A DNA stretch of 64,000 nucleotides from Pseudoips prasinana (Eukaryota; Arthropoda; Insecta; Lepidoptera; Nolidae): the NCBI GenBank assembly GCA_951640165.1, contig OX621240.1:3856713-3920712 (forward strand), in the 5' to 3' direction. The position numbers were made by a program, and so were the translations under genes. Below, piece after piece: positions 1 to 11,000 of the stretch (positions within the stretch are counted from its first letter, which is position 1; each line of letters begins with the position of its first letter). The notes under the pieces are model-generated. The model saw only the letters and a list, made by a program, of their open reading frames with translations. It did no database searches and was not told where the DNA came from.

Positions 1-478
1 CCCTTCATAAAAATAAGCCATCAGGACAGATGACGAAGTTAAATTAGGCTACTTACTGGCTTTCAGGTGCCTTTGCCTAAGTGCTCTACGGGGAACAGCA
101 GTTTCTTTTACACCAAGTTAGGAAGCAAGCATACGACCCGCCTGCTGGTCAGTGGTTATCGTAGTCTAAGAACGCTTAAAATAATAGGGACATGACGACA
201 AATTCTAGCAGCCTTACTCACACACAGCAAAAAATATTAAATTATAGCTACCTCTTCATAGCCATAAGGAAAAACTCCCTAATGTCCGCCTCGCTCCGAT
301 TGACGCATGCGTTGTACACGAGGATCATCAGTCGTTTCTTAATGGCCGCCGTCTGTTTGTCAACTGCTGCCTTTGCACGTTTGTACCACTCGATTGGGAA
401 GTCCGGGATGTGTTTACCGGATACAGACTGGAAATTATATTGAGTTCTGACACAATACGTACAGAATAATTATTTAAG
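1..478. other. Unassigned left edge
   Basis: No recognisable gene or repeat boundary. Short ORFs on both strands show no family resemblance and no plausible splice signals. Confidence 0.4.
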
Positions 479-793
479 AGAGGTAGGGCACAGCGTTCAT
501 TCGCTCGAAGAGCAACCCGACTGGGGAAGTACCTCCACCTTACAGAAGACATTCCTTAATAATAACATTAATAATTTAATGTTGTGTTTCTGAGTGTGAG
601 TAAGGTCGCCAGAGCTCATCGGGGTGGGGGGAAGGGTCAGCAACACTTGTTTGCTGACTCTTAAAGGCCGGCAACGCACCCGCGACTCCTCTGGTGTTGC
701 GAGTGTTCATAGGCGGCGGTGATCACTTACCATCAGGTGACCCGCTTGCTCGTTTGTCGACCTCTGACATAAAAAAAATAATAATAATAATAT
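479..793 (+). repeat. Lepidopteran interspersed repeat (LINE/SINE 3'-end type)
   Basis: It carries the motif 'atcaggtgacccgcttgctc' near 735-754, which I know from many moth and butterfly repeats, and ends in an (A)n(TAA)n tail at about 769-793. A reverse-complement copy lies at 14848-15072, sharing the 'gtcgccagagctcatcgggg' and 'acccgactgg' segments. This is probably the 3' part of a non-LTR element or a SINE riding on it. Confidence 0.65.
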
Positions 794-1234
794 AGGTCGG
801 GGATATTTTTTTGGGAATCGTCCCTTCTTTTTCCCACCACTGCAACTCCTGTAATCCAGTAGCAACAGGGGCAATGAAATGGCACTAAGCGGTGAAGCTC
901 AGGCATGTCCCGAGGAATCGCTTCGACTGTCTAGGATCTCGCAACAAATTTAATCAGAAACAACCAAGGAGGAGAAAGAAGTTCCATTTCCCTCCTGAGC
1001 AAAGCAGGAGACAAAATGATACATAACGTTGCCACAAAACTCATCAATACTGGTGCTTTATCGATATTTCGGAATTGGTGGCGTCCATCCCACGACAACA
1101 AAATAAGTCACTCGCCCGACAGCTACGTGTTTTCGACACGCTGTTCTAGAGGTGCTATATCCGTCCGATGTCAAGTAGGCAGAGGTTTTCTGGTGTGACT
1201 ATTTCCTCTTCTTCCCTTCTACAGCTCAGCTGGC

Positions 1235-1560
1235 GCTGTTATAAAAATAATAGAAAGAAAGAAAGAAAAACATTTATTCAGAATAATGCACAGACAACAA
1301 AAATATAAAATAACATAATGACAAATAAAAATAAAAACAAAACAGACACTAGTTGTCCGTGCAAGCCTGAAATGGCACCATCTCAGCATTAGCTAGAACA
1401 TTTTATTGTTCTAGCGCTGGTAATTCTGATGATGCCAAGTGACTGTCACGGAACATTAACTTAAATACTAAACATTCAAATATGTCACGGACAAAACAAT
1501 GATAAAATAAGAACAAAACAAACACAATTTTTAACAATAAAACATAACAACATGGCTTTT
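1235..1560 (-). repeat. Retroelement 3' tail remnant
   Basis: A (GAAA)n run is followed on the plus strand by 'catttattcagaataatgca'. Read on the minus strand this gives an AATAAA-type signal followed by a simple-sequence tail, as in truncated non-LTR elements. No coding part is left. Confidence 0.35.
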
Positions 1561-2001
1561 ACACTTTAAATAAATAAAATAATTAAGAACTGGTGTAATA
1601 GTGGCGCATCACTAATATAATATACATACTCTTTGAAAAAAGGTATAAAAGTTATGTAACTTGCTCTGTGGACAAACAACAACAAGCTTCGATAATGGTT
1701 TGTTTACTTATACCTATTACGTACCTATTAAAGGAACATAATTTTCCGATCATATGAACATAAACTTATCAGATACGACAATACTAAGTTTGTTAAATGT
1801 AATGTATATATGAACTGTTAGATGAAGCACTGCTGCTTGTATAGCCATAGGTACTCATTGTGTGAAACGGTAAAGTGCACCAAGACTTATCGAAAATGTC
1901 ACGACTGTAGAACGAAAACAAAAATTTTCCTCTGCTAAGGGGCTTCCACAGTCCTCCCAGCTATACGATAAGGCGATAAGGCGAATAAGGGCATCCTAGG
2001 T
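1561..2001. other. Unassigned AT-rich spacer
   Basis: This is downstream of the minus-strand gene at 2085-5882. I see no gene, repeat border or convincing regulatory element. Confidence 0.4.
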
Positions 2002-2007
2002 TTTATT
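2002..2007 (-). terminator. Candidate poly(A) signal, left gene
   Basis: AATAAA on the minus strand about 80 nt beyond the TAA stop at 2085. The position is right for 3'-end formation, but AT-rich DNA yields this hexamer often by chance. Confidence 0.35.
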
Positions 2008-2084
2008 CCTGCATCGCCTATATGAGGACATGTTTATAAAGATATGAACGATCAAAATAGCATATCCATAAACAGCACACGTAT

Positions 2085-2238
2085 TTAATGTCTTCTTACT
2101 GCAGTCAAATAGTAGTTCAGTCTCGTCTGGTCGTCAGGATGTAGGGGGCGGTAGTGCTCCTCCTCCGTGACCGCCAACATCTCTTTTTTCTGCTGGTCGG
2201 GGTCACGAGGTTCTTCAAACGCTAGTTTTTCCAAATGC
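2085..2238 (-). CDS. Left gene, terminal coding exon
   Basis: Acceptor gttaccag before 2238; the first base completes the lysine codon from exon 3. Encodes 'HLEKLAFEEPRDPDQQKKEM' and ends 'YYLTAVRRH' with TAA at 2087-2085. Confidence 0.7.
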
Positions 2239-5200
2239 CTGGTAACAAAATACATTTAAACTTAACATAGACAGACTTGAACAACCTTTTTTAACATGAC
2301 GTACAGACGTTATAGTGAAACTTTCACTGCCTCACCGGACTATAGATCTGAGTGCGGGTTTTTTATATAAAGCAGTCACGTCGGAGGGTTCCTCCTTTGG
2401 GTCGAACTCTAAAAAAAGTGCCCTCGCGGGCTTCAGTTCTCGCTTATCTTTATTGCCCCGTGAAGAAGCAAGAGCCTATTAAGCAAGCTATAAGGTTAAG
2501 ACCAAAATATGTTTTTGTTGTAAACAAAAACATATTTTGGTCTTAATCGATTCATTCATTCATTCATTCTTTGTCTCTGTTTATTTTGTCCATACGGAAG
2601 ATTACAATTTTTTTGATTTTGTTATATCATTGTTAATGTGCAGTATCTCAAAGTTGTTCTCTTTTGCTTTTGAACTTTAACTAATTTTTTTAATTCATCA
2701 TAGAGTTCAAAATATGGTTTCCAATATATCATCAGAGCCTTACAAAGGGTTAAGTACTAACATAAGTTTGCATCCTCATGAACCTGTATCGAAATTTCAT
2801 CAAAACTGTTAATTACATGTAACATACTTCAAACAATATTATAAAAAAAATATTATACTTGGTTAATTTTCGAAGTGTATTTACAGTATACAACGTGTAA
2901 CAGAAAGTCTGAACGTAACTTAAGGGGGTTGTAGGGTATCAGGACGGCTACCTATGGACGAAACTTCAAACAGAAATATTTTTTTTTTTTCAACTAGGAT
3001 ATTATTTTTGTAGCGGCAACGTAAATCAAGAAGTAAGATTACCGATATTACGAACAACACTAGCAAATATCAGCCGTAAGGTTCATGAACCTTACGATGT
3101 AAAGTATCCAATAAAAACATAACTCTAAATTAAAACAAAATATGTGTAGTGAGTGTAATCCGAATCAATCTACCATGCGTGGATAGAAAGAAACACAGAG
3201 GTATGTCACACAATTTCTAGCGTAAATCAGAGTCAGCTGTGCTGTGTTAGTACGGATGTTCGTTATATCGATAAAAATACTTGTCGATATATTGAATGGT
3301 ATATTATTTTACGATCAAGATTAAAATGATGATATTTCGGTATGAGATTTTGTGTATAGGTATGCTTAAGGAGACCGTATATGCCCCTTAAGTTACGTTC
3401 ACTCTTTCTGTTACACGCTGTATATACAGTTATTAGATATATGCATAGGTCGATATAGAGAGTCACATTACTTCCTGAGCGCCTCCTTAGCAGCAACTTC
3501 TGCTGCTTCTTTCGCCTGTTTTCTTTTTTCTATTCGTTTCTTCTTCGCCTCCGCCTCAGCAGCTTTCCTTCTGTCGTATTCACCCGATACCAAGTCCTCA
3601 AGGTGCACCAGACCTGACGAGTTTAAGCTCAGCATTTCAAGTCACATCATAGCCAGCCTTTTATAAGGCTCACCTGCCCCGATTGTATGACAGTATAGAC
3701 TCAAGTCTCACAAACTGCGTTCGACCATGTAGTAACAGAACGCAATAATATTTTGTATTAAATTTCCTCGTACAAAGTTAAGTAAAATATTCCTTACATA
3801 AAGAAAAGAGAAAGAGAACTTCACATCTAGACCTCTAAGTGATGTTCTCTTTCTCTTAACTCTTTCCCTTGTATAGGACACATTTTATTCAAATTTATCA
3901 TTAAAGAATAGCTTAATTCGGTTTTATATATTTTTTTTAATTATGTAAATTAGAGTTGCGCATTTCGCACCTTTTTGCGGTTTCTTCTTCTTTTCTGCCA
4001 TAATAGCCGCCAGTCTCTCTTTCTCCCTCTCCGCCCAGGGTTTCAGTGGCGGAAACTGAAGTTCACCGTTGGGCCCCAGGGGACCGTAGAGCACGGGTGG
4101 TGGGCGGCGCTTGGGAGGCATGTTTATGCTTCGCAAGGTTTTGGTGGTGCTAGTGTAGCAATTACCTGCAACCCAGATCACTGTACAACTACAAGTATAA
4201 TACGGTACCCACACGTTACCTAGTTATCTAGATGGACAATGTACAGACGCCAGCACATCAAGCTACCCCAATCTGTCAAATTTTCCCAATTGAATATGAA
4301 TCTTATGCTATTGTTATAAAGTTAAAAATATTTAAAAGAAATTTGACAGATTGCGGTAGCTTGATGTGCTGGCGTCTGTACGTAATTTACAGATGTACCT
4401 AACAAGAACCGGACAAGTACGAGTTGAGCTCGATTGAATGTGTACTCTCGTGCGTGCCCATTCACTCGTGTGGGAAAGTACAGGAAATAGGAAGCTGACA
4501 TTGGCTGACCTCCTGTCTTACTTCCTGGGCTGATGAGATTACCTTGGTGCGGATGATATGTGATGAGCTGCGATTGTCGTGAACATTATTAAGAACCGGC
4601 CGGCTGATAATACACATCACGTGAACAGAACGTTTTAAAATAGACAGTTGCGGCGCCAGCGAAAAACGCGAGTGGACACCGATGATGACGCCGCGAGAAC
4701 TTGAATGAGAGTGCGCATTAAATGCTATGCGTAAGATATAAATGTTTGATCTATTCCAATAAAAGTGTTAATATGTAACCTCTGATGGGATTCGAGCTTA
4801 TAGTTTGAATCCTATTGTTTTCATTTTTATTGCTTTTGTGGTGAAGCCCCCAAAACTTCGGCAATGTCACGAAGTAGTGATAGGCCGTAGGGGAAATTTC
4901 ATTTCCCATAGTTAGATTAAACCAACTTGAAGAGCCTAAAGAGATAAAAAATCATGTCTCCAAAGTTCCTTCTACTTATTCTGGTAGCAGGACATTCCAT
5001 CGTCTCTGAACACTTCATTATCATAAATTCAAATTTGCATTCCATCTTAGTAGGCATAAAAAGTTCTACTTAAATAGTAGATATTGTTTGATCTATGTGG
5101 TTAATTTTACCGATGGAATCTGAAGGCTTTGTATGGTTGAAGCTATCTCTATACGGCACGCCCCTCGTCCAAGACTTGGCTTGCATTAGCGGTGGAAACT

Positions 5201-5882
5201 CGCTGCATAGACCCTCACTCTCTCCTGAAAAACATATGTCACAAGAAGAAATAAATTATGATATTCTAGTCTATATACAGGGTGGAAGGAGTTGACGTTC
5301 AAACGCAAAATTTAGATACTTTATGATGAGTATCCGAATCACCCCCATGTATGTTCTACGATTTTGGGTAGTTTTCGAGATAGAATTTTTTCGAACTAGA
5401 ATGTCCGCATACACATGGGCACTGTCTATTTCAACACCCACGTGATCCGATGGGACGATTAGCGACACGACCGAAAAGAGGTCAGGTAGAGGACCGATAT
5501 ATGGCTTTTGCGTGCTTTCCGAAGCAAGGGGTTTACTACGGCTGACTTCCAGACTTCGGGCTGATACTGGGAAATTTTCTTCACGGAAAAAGTCCCAAAA
5601 CCAGTTTTTGGCTCGACACGAGATTTGAACCCAGGACCACATTATCTGCGGTTGGACACGCTACCGCTAGACCAACGAAGCTTCGTTATACTTACCTTCT
5701 GGATATGTATTCTTGGCAGCCCTCAGCATAACGCTGTCCTTCTCCAGCTCATGATCATACCCCGCCCGCGGCATCCATGGTAGAGTGCGGGGTTTCCTTG
5801 CCGGCGGCACGAACCGCGAGGGGCACGGCTGCCCGTCGGGCGGGCGCTTTTTTACCCTGCGATTACTGTCACCGCTTGCCAT
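2085..5882 (-). CDS. Unrecognised 225-aa Lys/Glu-rich protein, four coding exons
   Basis: Joined coding exons are 5696-5882, 3971-4165, 3472-3613 and 2085-2238 (678 nt: 225 codons plus TAA). Introns are GT-AG and phases agree at all three junctions (1, 1, 2). Residues 1-62 are basic, with Pro and Arg ('RFVPPARKPRTLPW'). Residues 78-106 are proline-rich ('MPPKRRPPPVLYGPLG'). Residues about 128-185 form a long charged helix rich in K, E and A, likely coiled coil or single alpha-helix. The end is acidic, then finishes 'LTAVRRH'. No signal peptide or membrane segment is visible. Composition and small size resemble some ciliary or cytoskeletal accessory proteins, but that is only an impression; I assign no function. 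The first exon might instead be non-coding with initiation at Met78. Confidence in the exon chain is good because four independent pieces fit one frame. Confidence 0.72.
2494..2549. repeat. Short perfect hairpin in intron
   Basis: Arms of about 22 bp ('gaccaaaatatgtttttg' and its complement) around a 7-base loop, followed by (ATTC)n. It sits in the third intron of the left gene. Confidence 0.7.
2884..3430. mobile_element. TIR-bounded intronic element
   Basis: Inverted ends of about 45 bp with a few mismatches: 'cgtgtaacagaaagt' near 2895 and its complement 'ctttctgttacacg' near 3405, both next to 'aacgtaacttaagggg' or its complement. The interior has no transposase. It is a non-autonomous DNA element in the third intron of the left gene, ending about 40 bp from the donor of exon 3. 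Confidence 0.55.
3472..3613 (-). CDS. Left gene, coding exon 3
   Basis: Acceptor cgtcag before 3613. Encodes 'LVHLEDLVSGEYDRRKAAEA' followed by a K/E/A-rich helix. Donor gtaatg follows 'EALR' plus two bases. If the donor were missed, an in-frame TAA would follow immediately; splicing to exon 4 keeps the frame open. Confidence 0.68.
3803..3862. repeat. Imperfect hairpin
   Basis: 'aagagaaagagaacttcaca' and a near-complement ending 'gttctctttctctt' flank about 15 bases. It lies in intron 2 of the left gene. Confidence 0.5.
3971..4165 (-). CDS. Left gene, coding exon 2
   Basis: Acceptor ttgcag before 4165; the two leading bases complete the glycine codon begun by exon 1. Encodes the proline-rich stretch and 'EREKERLAAIMAEKKKK', ending at donor gtgcga in phase 1. 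Confidence 0.7.
4241..4381. mobile_element. Foldback MITE, copy 1
   Basis: Inverted arms of about 41 bp start 'gtacagacgccagcacatca' and enclose an AT-rich centre. A related, more diverged copy is at 8105-8241, which identifies it as a dispersed family. Confidence 0.75.
5395..5690 (-). mobile_element. tRNA-derived SINE (family with 'ggtctagcggtag' head)
   Basis: Read on the minus strand, the head has a box A-like 'tctagcggtagcgtgt' and a box B-like 'gggttcaaat', followed by the family body ('cccgaagtctggaagtc', 'gacctcttttcggtcgtgtc'). Other copies are at 13341, 18735, 20440, 39540 and 59095. Its 5' end lies about 12 bp inside intron 1 of the left gene. Confidence 0.8.
5696..5882 (-). CDS. 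Left gene, coding exon 1
   Basis: Starts at ATG 5882-5880 ('MASGDSNRRVKKRPP') and ends 'NTYPEG' at a consensus donor (gtaagt), leaving phase 1. GC-rich compared with its surroundings. A SINE begins about a dozen bases into the intron. Confidence 0.72.
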
Positions 5883-5948
5883 TGTGTTACTTCTTCACTG
5901 CTATTTATAAGTATCAATTTAAAATCTATAAATTGAACTGTGAGCAAT

Positions 5949-6135
5949 CAGTGCCTCTAACACGAGTTCCTGCAGTTTACTTACTCGATCACACGTACAG
6001 TTTCGTCCCATACATTGAGCACCAGAGTTTTAGTTCTTAATAGTTTCCGCGAGAGGCGCTGGTGCTCAATGTATGGGAGGAAACTGTACGTGTGATCGAG
6101 TAAGTAAACTGCAGGAACTCGTGCTAGAGGCTCTG
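5949..6135. mobile_element. Foldback MITE with 77-bp arms
   Basis: Arms 5949-6025 and 6059-6135 are nearly perfect complements (e.g. 'cacgagttcctgcagttt'), with a 33-bp loop. It lies directly upstream of the start codon of the left gene, so it may sit in its promoter or 5' leader. Confidence 0.8.
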
Positions 6136-6207
6136 TTGCCATAGCATAAGAATACGTGCAAGACCAAAAATATCACTCACATGGTACCTACCCATGCCCC
6201 ATGAGCC

Positions 6208-6322
6208 AAACTTCCTCACACACAGAAACCAATCAACAAAATATTGTCGCTGTTCCCCAAGGAGCCCTCTTCGAGAGCAGCGAAAATATTTTTATCATTG
6301 GTTTCTGTGTGTGGGTAAAGTT
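6208..6322. mobile_element. Small foldback element
   Basis: Inverted ends of about 26 bp built on 'cacacacagaaaccaat' flank a core that itself contains the palindrome ctcttcgagag-like sequence. Confidence 0.65.
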
Positions 6323-6817
6323 CTGATAGAGCTCAGCAGTGGGTGACTGATGTCCAAAACCCTCGTTAAATTTAAGTATTATTCGAAGTTTATACTTTGA
6401 TAATATAATCAGTGTTTATGTTGATTTCACCAGCTGTTCGCCTATGATCACTTTCGCGCATTCTCTCAAAGATTGATTTATGTAACAAATAAATTATTAT
6501 TACATAACTTACCTCCTTTATACTAAAAATTCCATTTGATATTAGTTTAAAAAGCACTATAAAACACAATTAATGCACAATCGGTAGACTTGACAATCAG
6601 AGAGTATCTAGTCCTCTGACAATAGGCTAAATAAAGTATCTAAGGACGCGTCACTATGGCAACCAACATATTATACCAGAGATAAGTATTATGTTATCAG
6701 CCAACCAGCCAGCACTCTGGTGGCAAAAGTTTTCATCCTTCGATTTCATAAGCACACTAAATATTTACATTAACTGAAAGTCCACGTTTTGTAAACTATA
6801 TTTTATCTATATATCAA

Positions 6818-7142
6818 TCTATATATATAAAAATCAATGCCACTTTTCGTTGTAATGTTAGAACTCAACAACGCCTTTACGGATTTGGCTAATTTTGGTC
6901 TTGAATTATTCGTGGAAGTCCTGGGAAGGTTTGCACGTAGAGAAAATTTAGTCTCAGTCAAGTCTCAAGTCTTGAAAAAGTGTAAAATCAACATCTTTTA
7001 GCAATTTCAAATATTTTTTTGTTTGAATAAATGAACTTAATAATCTTTTTTTATTATATTGCCGTATAATATTATTATATACGTTTTTTATTACATACGT
7101 AATTATATTATATACGTAGCGAAGCACGTTCTGGGCTGCTAG
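6818..7142 (+). mobile_element. Non-autonomous Helitron-like element
   Basis: Starts 'tctatatatataaaaatc' and ends CTAG before T, as expected for Helitrons (5' TC, 3' CTAG, no terminal inverted repeats). It shares 'atttggctaattttggtctt' with a minus-strand copy at 20103-20342. The family resemblance comes from memory of lepidopteran Helitrons. Confidence 0.6.
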
Positions 7143-7332
7143 TAATTTATAAAAGCAATTAACGAATTACCTACTGTAATAAATCCAACGTCTACATAAA
7201 AACATCGAATTAAAAAATATATATAGGTATATATGGAACCATCTCGAAAGCATTCCATTTGTGACTTTCCATGCAAAATGCATCCGGTGATCGTTATTCT
7301 AGACAAGTATTTATATTACGTATTTATATTCC

Positions 7333-7520
7333 AGACGTGGCAGCTGAGAAACACTGCCAGAAAACTCAGTAGGAATCCTTTTATTTTAAGATAAAAGCAC
7401 TTTTGTCTCTTACTTAAATCTCTCACTTAAATAATCAGAAACTTTGTAATATACCATATGAATATGTATATATTCGTAGACAATTCTCTAAAATCAATGA
7501 AAAAGTTTGTTAGAGAATCT
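7333..7520. repeat. LINE-derived fragment (shared with 35310-35580)
   Basis: Contains 'gagaaacactgccagaaaac' and 'ttatacat'-type segments that recur near 35320-35580. Non-coding; probably the 3' portion of a non-LTR element. Confidence 0.5.
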
Positions 7521-8104
7521 TATACATTGCCCTATAGAAGAGGTAGGTACCTACTTATTATGTCAAGAATGGTAGTATGTAACATGAGATTATTCTTATA
7601 TCTAATCTTGAAAATATTGTCTTTTCTTCCTTGTTGTCCCTATTTCTACAGGGATCAGCTCCAAGCCTGACCGCTTCCGGTTGGCTACCAGAATGAATGG
7701 AATGACTGAAATGGCTAATAAATTTTAGTTCTAGGAAGCTAATAATAATTAGTAGCCATATTTTTAAGTTCAGTTACATCTGATGTATTTTTTCAACACG
7801 ACTTTTTCATTTAGCTTTGAAGGCATTAGTGCTTCACTTGAGATAGAGCTCAATTCACCTGCAAAGTACGTAACGGCGTACTATCAAGTAACCCGCGCCA
7901 CTTACTGAAGGGTTCGAACCTCGACTTTAAAGCGGTTACTGATGGCTAGATGCATGGGTCGGTTTTCAGAGACATTTTGTACAACAAACGCTCTACGCTT
8001 ACACGCAAAGACGTTATTACAGAAATTAGAAGGCAGACTAAAGGGTTATGAAGCACGATGGAACTCCCAGCCGGCGAGAACTCTAATGCCTAAAATAATT
8101 ATTG

Positions 8105-8241
8105 TGTACAGAGCCAGCACATCCAGCTACCCCAACCAGTCAAATGTCTTTTATAGATTTTCAACTTTATCACGTAAGCATAAGGTTCACTTTCAATTGG
8201 GGAAATTTGACAGCTTGGGGTGGCTTGATGTGCGTCTGTAC
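8105..8241. mobile_element. Foldback MITE, copy 2
   Basis: Same family as 4241-4381 ('ccagcacatccagctacccc' at the left, its near-complement at the right), but with more mismatches between arms. Confidence 0.65.
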
Positions 8242-8441
8242 TTATTTGTAGTAAGAGTATCTCTCTAGAATCAATGTGGGAAATCAATTTCTCCATCTCT
8301 AGAATGTCATTAATAACTATAATATTGTTATGTTGAAATACCTAACGACCGCAACTACATAACTGATGCGACATAGATGGTCCGATGCCTTTGTCTTTCA
8401 ATTGTTGGCTAACCTAAATAAATAAATAAATGTCTTCGATC

Positions 8442-8934
8442 TTAGAGCCTATGCACACCACGTTTTTTAAGCGCACCGATGACGAGCGTTTGTAGCGATT
8501 GATATCAAGTACTCAATAGCCGCGCAACGGTTATGACGTAGCTGCTATGTTATGATAATATTTTTATACTGTGATTATTTATTTGATTAGTGATTATCAT
8601 TTATTAATTACTATAATAATTTTACATCTTAAAACTATTATTAATCGATATTAGACTTTCAAATGGTTGTCACTGATAAAAATATAAATAGGGTAGGAGA
8701 ATTATTAAAGAGGCATTCTTTTTACGACGGTAGATGAGAACGTTATTCTGTTCGATTAAATATTGTGTGTGGAAAATATCTCGGAGTTTTAATGTGCAGA
8801 ACCTACGAGTGCGTAATACGATACACACGCGCGTTAGCATCGTGTTTATGTCGATTCAAACAAACACCGAACTGATCTGTAGGAAAAAAGCGCGCGACGG
8901 CGCGTTTAAAAAACGTGGTGTGCATAGGCCCTTA
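8442..8934. mobile_element. PIF/Harbinger-type MITE
   Basis: The element 8445-8931 has about 30-bp terminal inverted repeats ('gcctatgcacaccacg') and is flanked by the trinucleotide TTA on both sides. A 3-bp TWA duplication and GGGCC-like ends are typical of PIF/Harbinger. The interior has no transposase. Part of its interior recurs in reverse complement at about 56495-56775. Confidence 0.65.
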
Positions 8935-9798
8935 AAGGGAATTAAAATAATTTGAAAACGACAAATAAGTGTGTATAGTTTTTATTGAAATAATTTCAAT
9001 GAATACATTTGATTTCCATAAAATTACATAAATTCTGATTCATTTATTTATAAATTTGTGACGTAAAGAATACATTATCACGATATATTTTTTAAATAAA
9101 AAATGTTAATTAACATATACCAGGAAGATTTTATACCACCATTCAAATTTATTTTTCAATTTAGGAGAAAGTTTTATTTAAAAAGTTTAATAAAAATTGA
9201 CACAAAATTTTCATCATTATTCTTGATAGCTACTAACTTAGAGATCTAATTTGTTGTTGTAATAGTATTGAAAACACACGTAGTATAATATCTTCTTCGA
9301 CTGTAACTTAAATAAAGTTGGAGGGTGATAAAAAATATCCCAGTATATACGTTTTCATATGGGGTATTCCACATATTGATACATAAATGAAAAATATAGT
9401 CTTGTGTCTTGCTCTAAGCTGTATATAAAAACAATCTTAAGGCGATTGCTCGCACAAACATACATATATCATGCTACAGAATTAAACATAATAATTAACT
9501 TAAATAAATAATTTAACTAAATAGAATATTTCATATAATTTTAATAATACAATTTAATCTCTGGCATTGGAAAGCATAGGAACAAAATCATTATGAAAAA
9601 GGAAAATAAAAAATTCATGCAGTTGGCAGCCCCTGTTGTCCAACATCTTAATTTCTAAGCGAAAAAAATCATTTGGACGGTCACCCAACTATAGACGGAC
9701 CGCGTGTATATGTGCTTAACCTCGCGGGTGGAATGATAAGCCGGTCTTATTTAAGTAATGGAATCAGGCGTTACTTTGCGGAAATCCATGACAATCAA
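8935..9798. other. Unassigned AT-rich intergenic DNA
   Basis: I see no coding exon, repeat border or hairpin that I can support. Confidence 0.4.
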
Positions 9799-10267
9799 AA
9801 TACAAAATCAATATGTAGTGTTAATTCCGCTAATTGTCAATTTAATCATGCCGGGATGCAATTTGCACCGCCCTCCCGCCCGCAAAAACGTGCACATGCA
9901 AGAAGGACAATATTAAAAAGCAAATTACATGCGCCAGTACGATACCCAACACGTGTTTCGCTCGAAGGAGATGTCTCCTTCGAGCACTCGACGAGTTAGC
10001 AGCCCTTGAGAATGGTCCGTGGAGGACCGAAACACGTGCTCGAAGGAGACATCTCCTTCGAGCACTCGACGAGTTAGCAGCCCTTGAGAATGGTCCGTGG
10101 AGGACCGAAACACGTGTTGGGTATCGTACTGGCGCATGTAATTTGCTTTTTAATATTGTCCTTCTTGCATGTGCACGTTTTTGCGGGCGGGAGGGCGGTG
10201 CAAATTGCATCCCGGCATGATTAAATTGACAATTAGCGGAATTAACACTACATATTGATTTTGTATT
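9799..10267. repeat. Large perfect hairpin with internal 78-bp tandem
   Basis: Arms 9799-9960 and 10106-10267 (162 bp each) are complementary by eye without mismatches. The 145-bp centre holds a 78-bp unit repeated almost twice (9961 and 10039), each starting with a smaller palindrome around 'ggagatgtctcc'. The apparent ORFs on both strands are a consequence of this symmetry. It may be a foldback transposon or a source of long double-stranded RNA. Confidence 0.85.
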
Positions 10268-10744
10268 TTGCCGGTCTTATTTGGTAATAAACAATTGTTG
10301 TTTCCACATCGGCGTCTTAAACTGTATTTATAGCCATATTTATATTATAATAATAAAAAAAATACTAATGTATCACAAATTTCATCAACCATATCACAAC
10401 TTGAATTGTAATGTAGCACCATTCAAAGATTCTTTTTCACATACCTTAGTACATAGTCACTAACTTATTACCACAGATCGGAGAAGATAGAGCTATTTTT
10501 GGTACTTGCAACATGTTGAAATAGTATGGACTTGCCTGGGATCCCAGGATTCACAGGGATTTACATAATATACTTATTGTTAACGTTGGTAATGATTTTC
10601 AGAGGCTCTCATGCGAATGTGTGCATACATGATGAACTAAGATTGGACCCCATAAAATTATATTATGGCTAGTTTATAATGTGAATAAGGTGGATAAGTT
10701 AGGTAAATTTTTTACATACATAATTGTCAGTTAAAATCGAAATC
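10268..10744. other. Unassigned spacer
   Basis: AT-rich, no supported feature. Confidence 0.4.
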
Positions 10745-11000
10745 AATTTTCACCGTAGCCTAGTCGGTAGTGCTCCTGCCTACAAAGCTGATGGTCCTGG
10801 GTTCGAATCCCGGTAAGTGCAAATATTTGTGTGATGAGCACGAATATTTGTTGCTGAGTCATGGATGTTTTCTATGTATTTAAGTATTTATCTATCTATA
10901 TAAGTATGTATATGGTCACCTGGTACCCATAGTACAAGCTTTGCTTAGTTTGGGGCTAGGATGATCTGTGTGACATTGTCCCCAGATATTAATTTTATTG
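10745..11000 (+). mobile_element. tRNA-derived SINE ('tagcctagtcggtag' head)
   Basis: Pol III box A-like 'tagcctagtcggtagtgc' and box B 'gggttcgaatccc' are followed by 'cacgaatatttgttgctgag' and the tail 'gacattgtcccc'. A reverse copy lies at 35578-35825. Confidence 0.8.

Noticed and set aside
9673..10210. Overlapping open frames on both strands
   Set aside because: They mirror one another because the region is a perfect hairpin; no coding signature.
10741..10815. tRNA-like sequence with box A and box B
   Set aside because: It continues into a repeated non-tRNA body found elsewhere in the window, so it is a SINE head and not a tRNA gene. The same applies to heads at 13341, 16503, 29272, 47431, 49507 and 59099.
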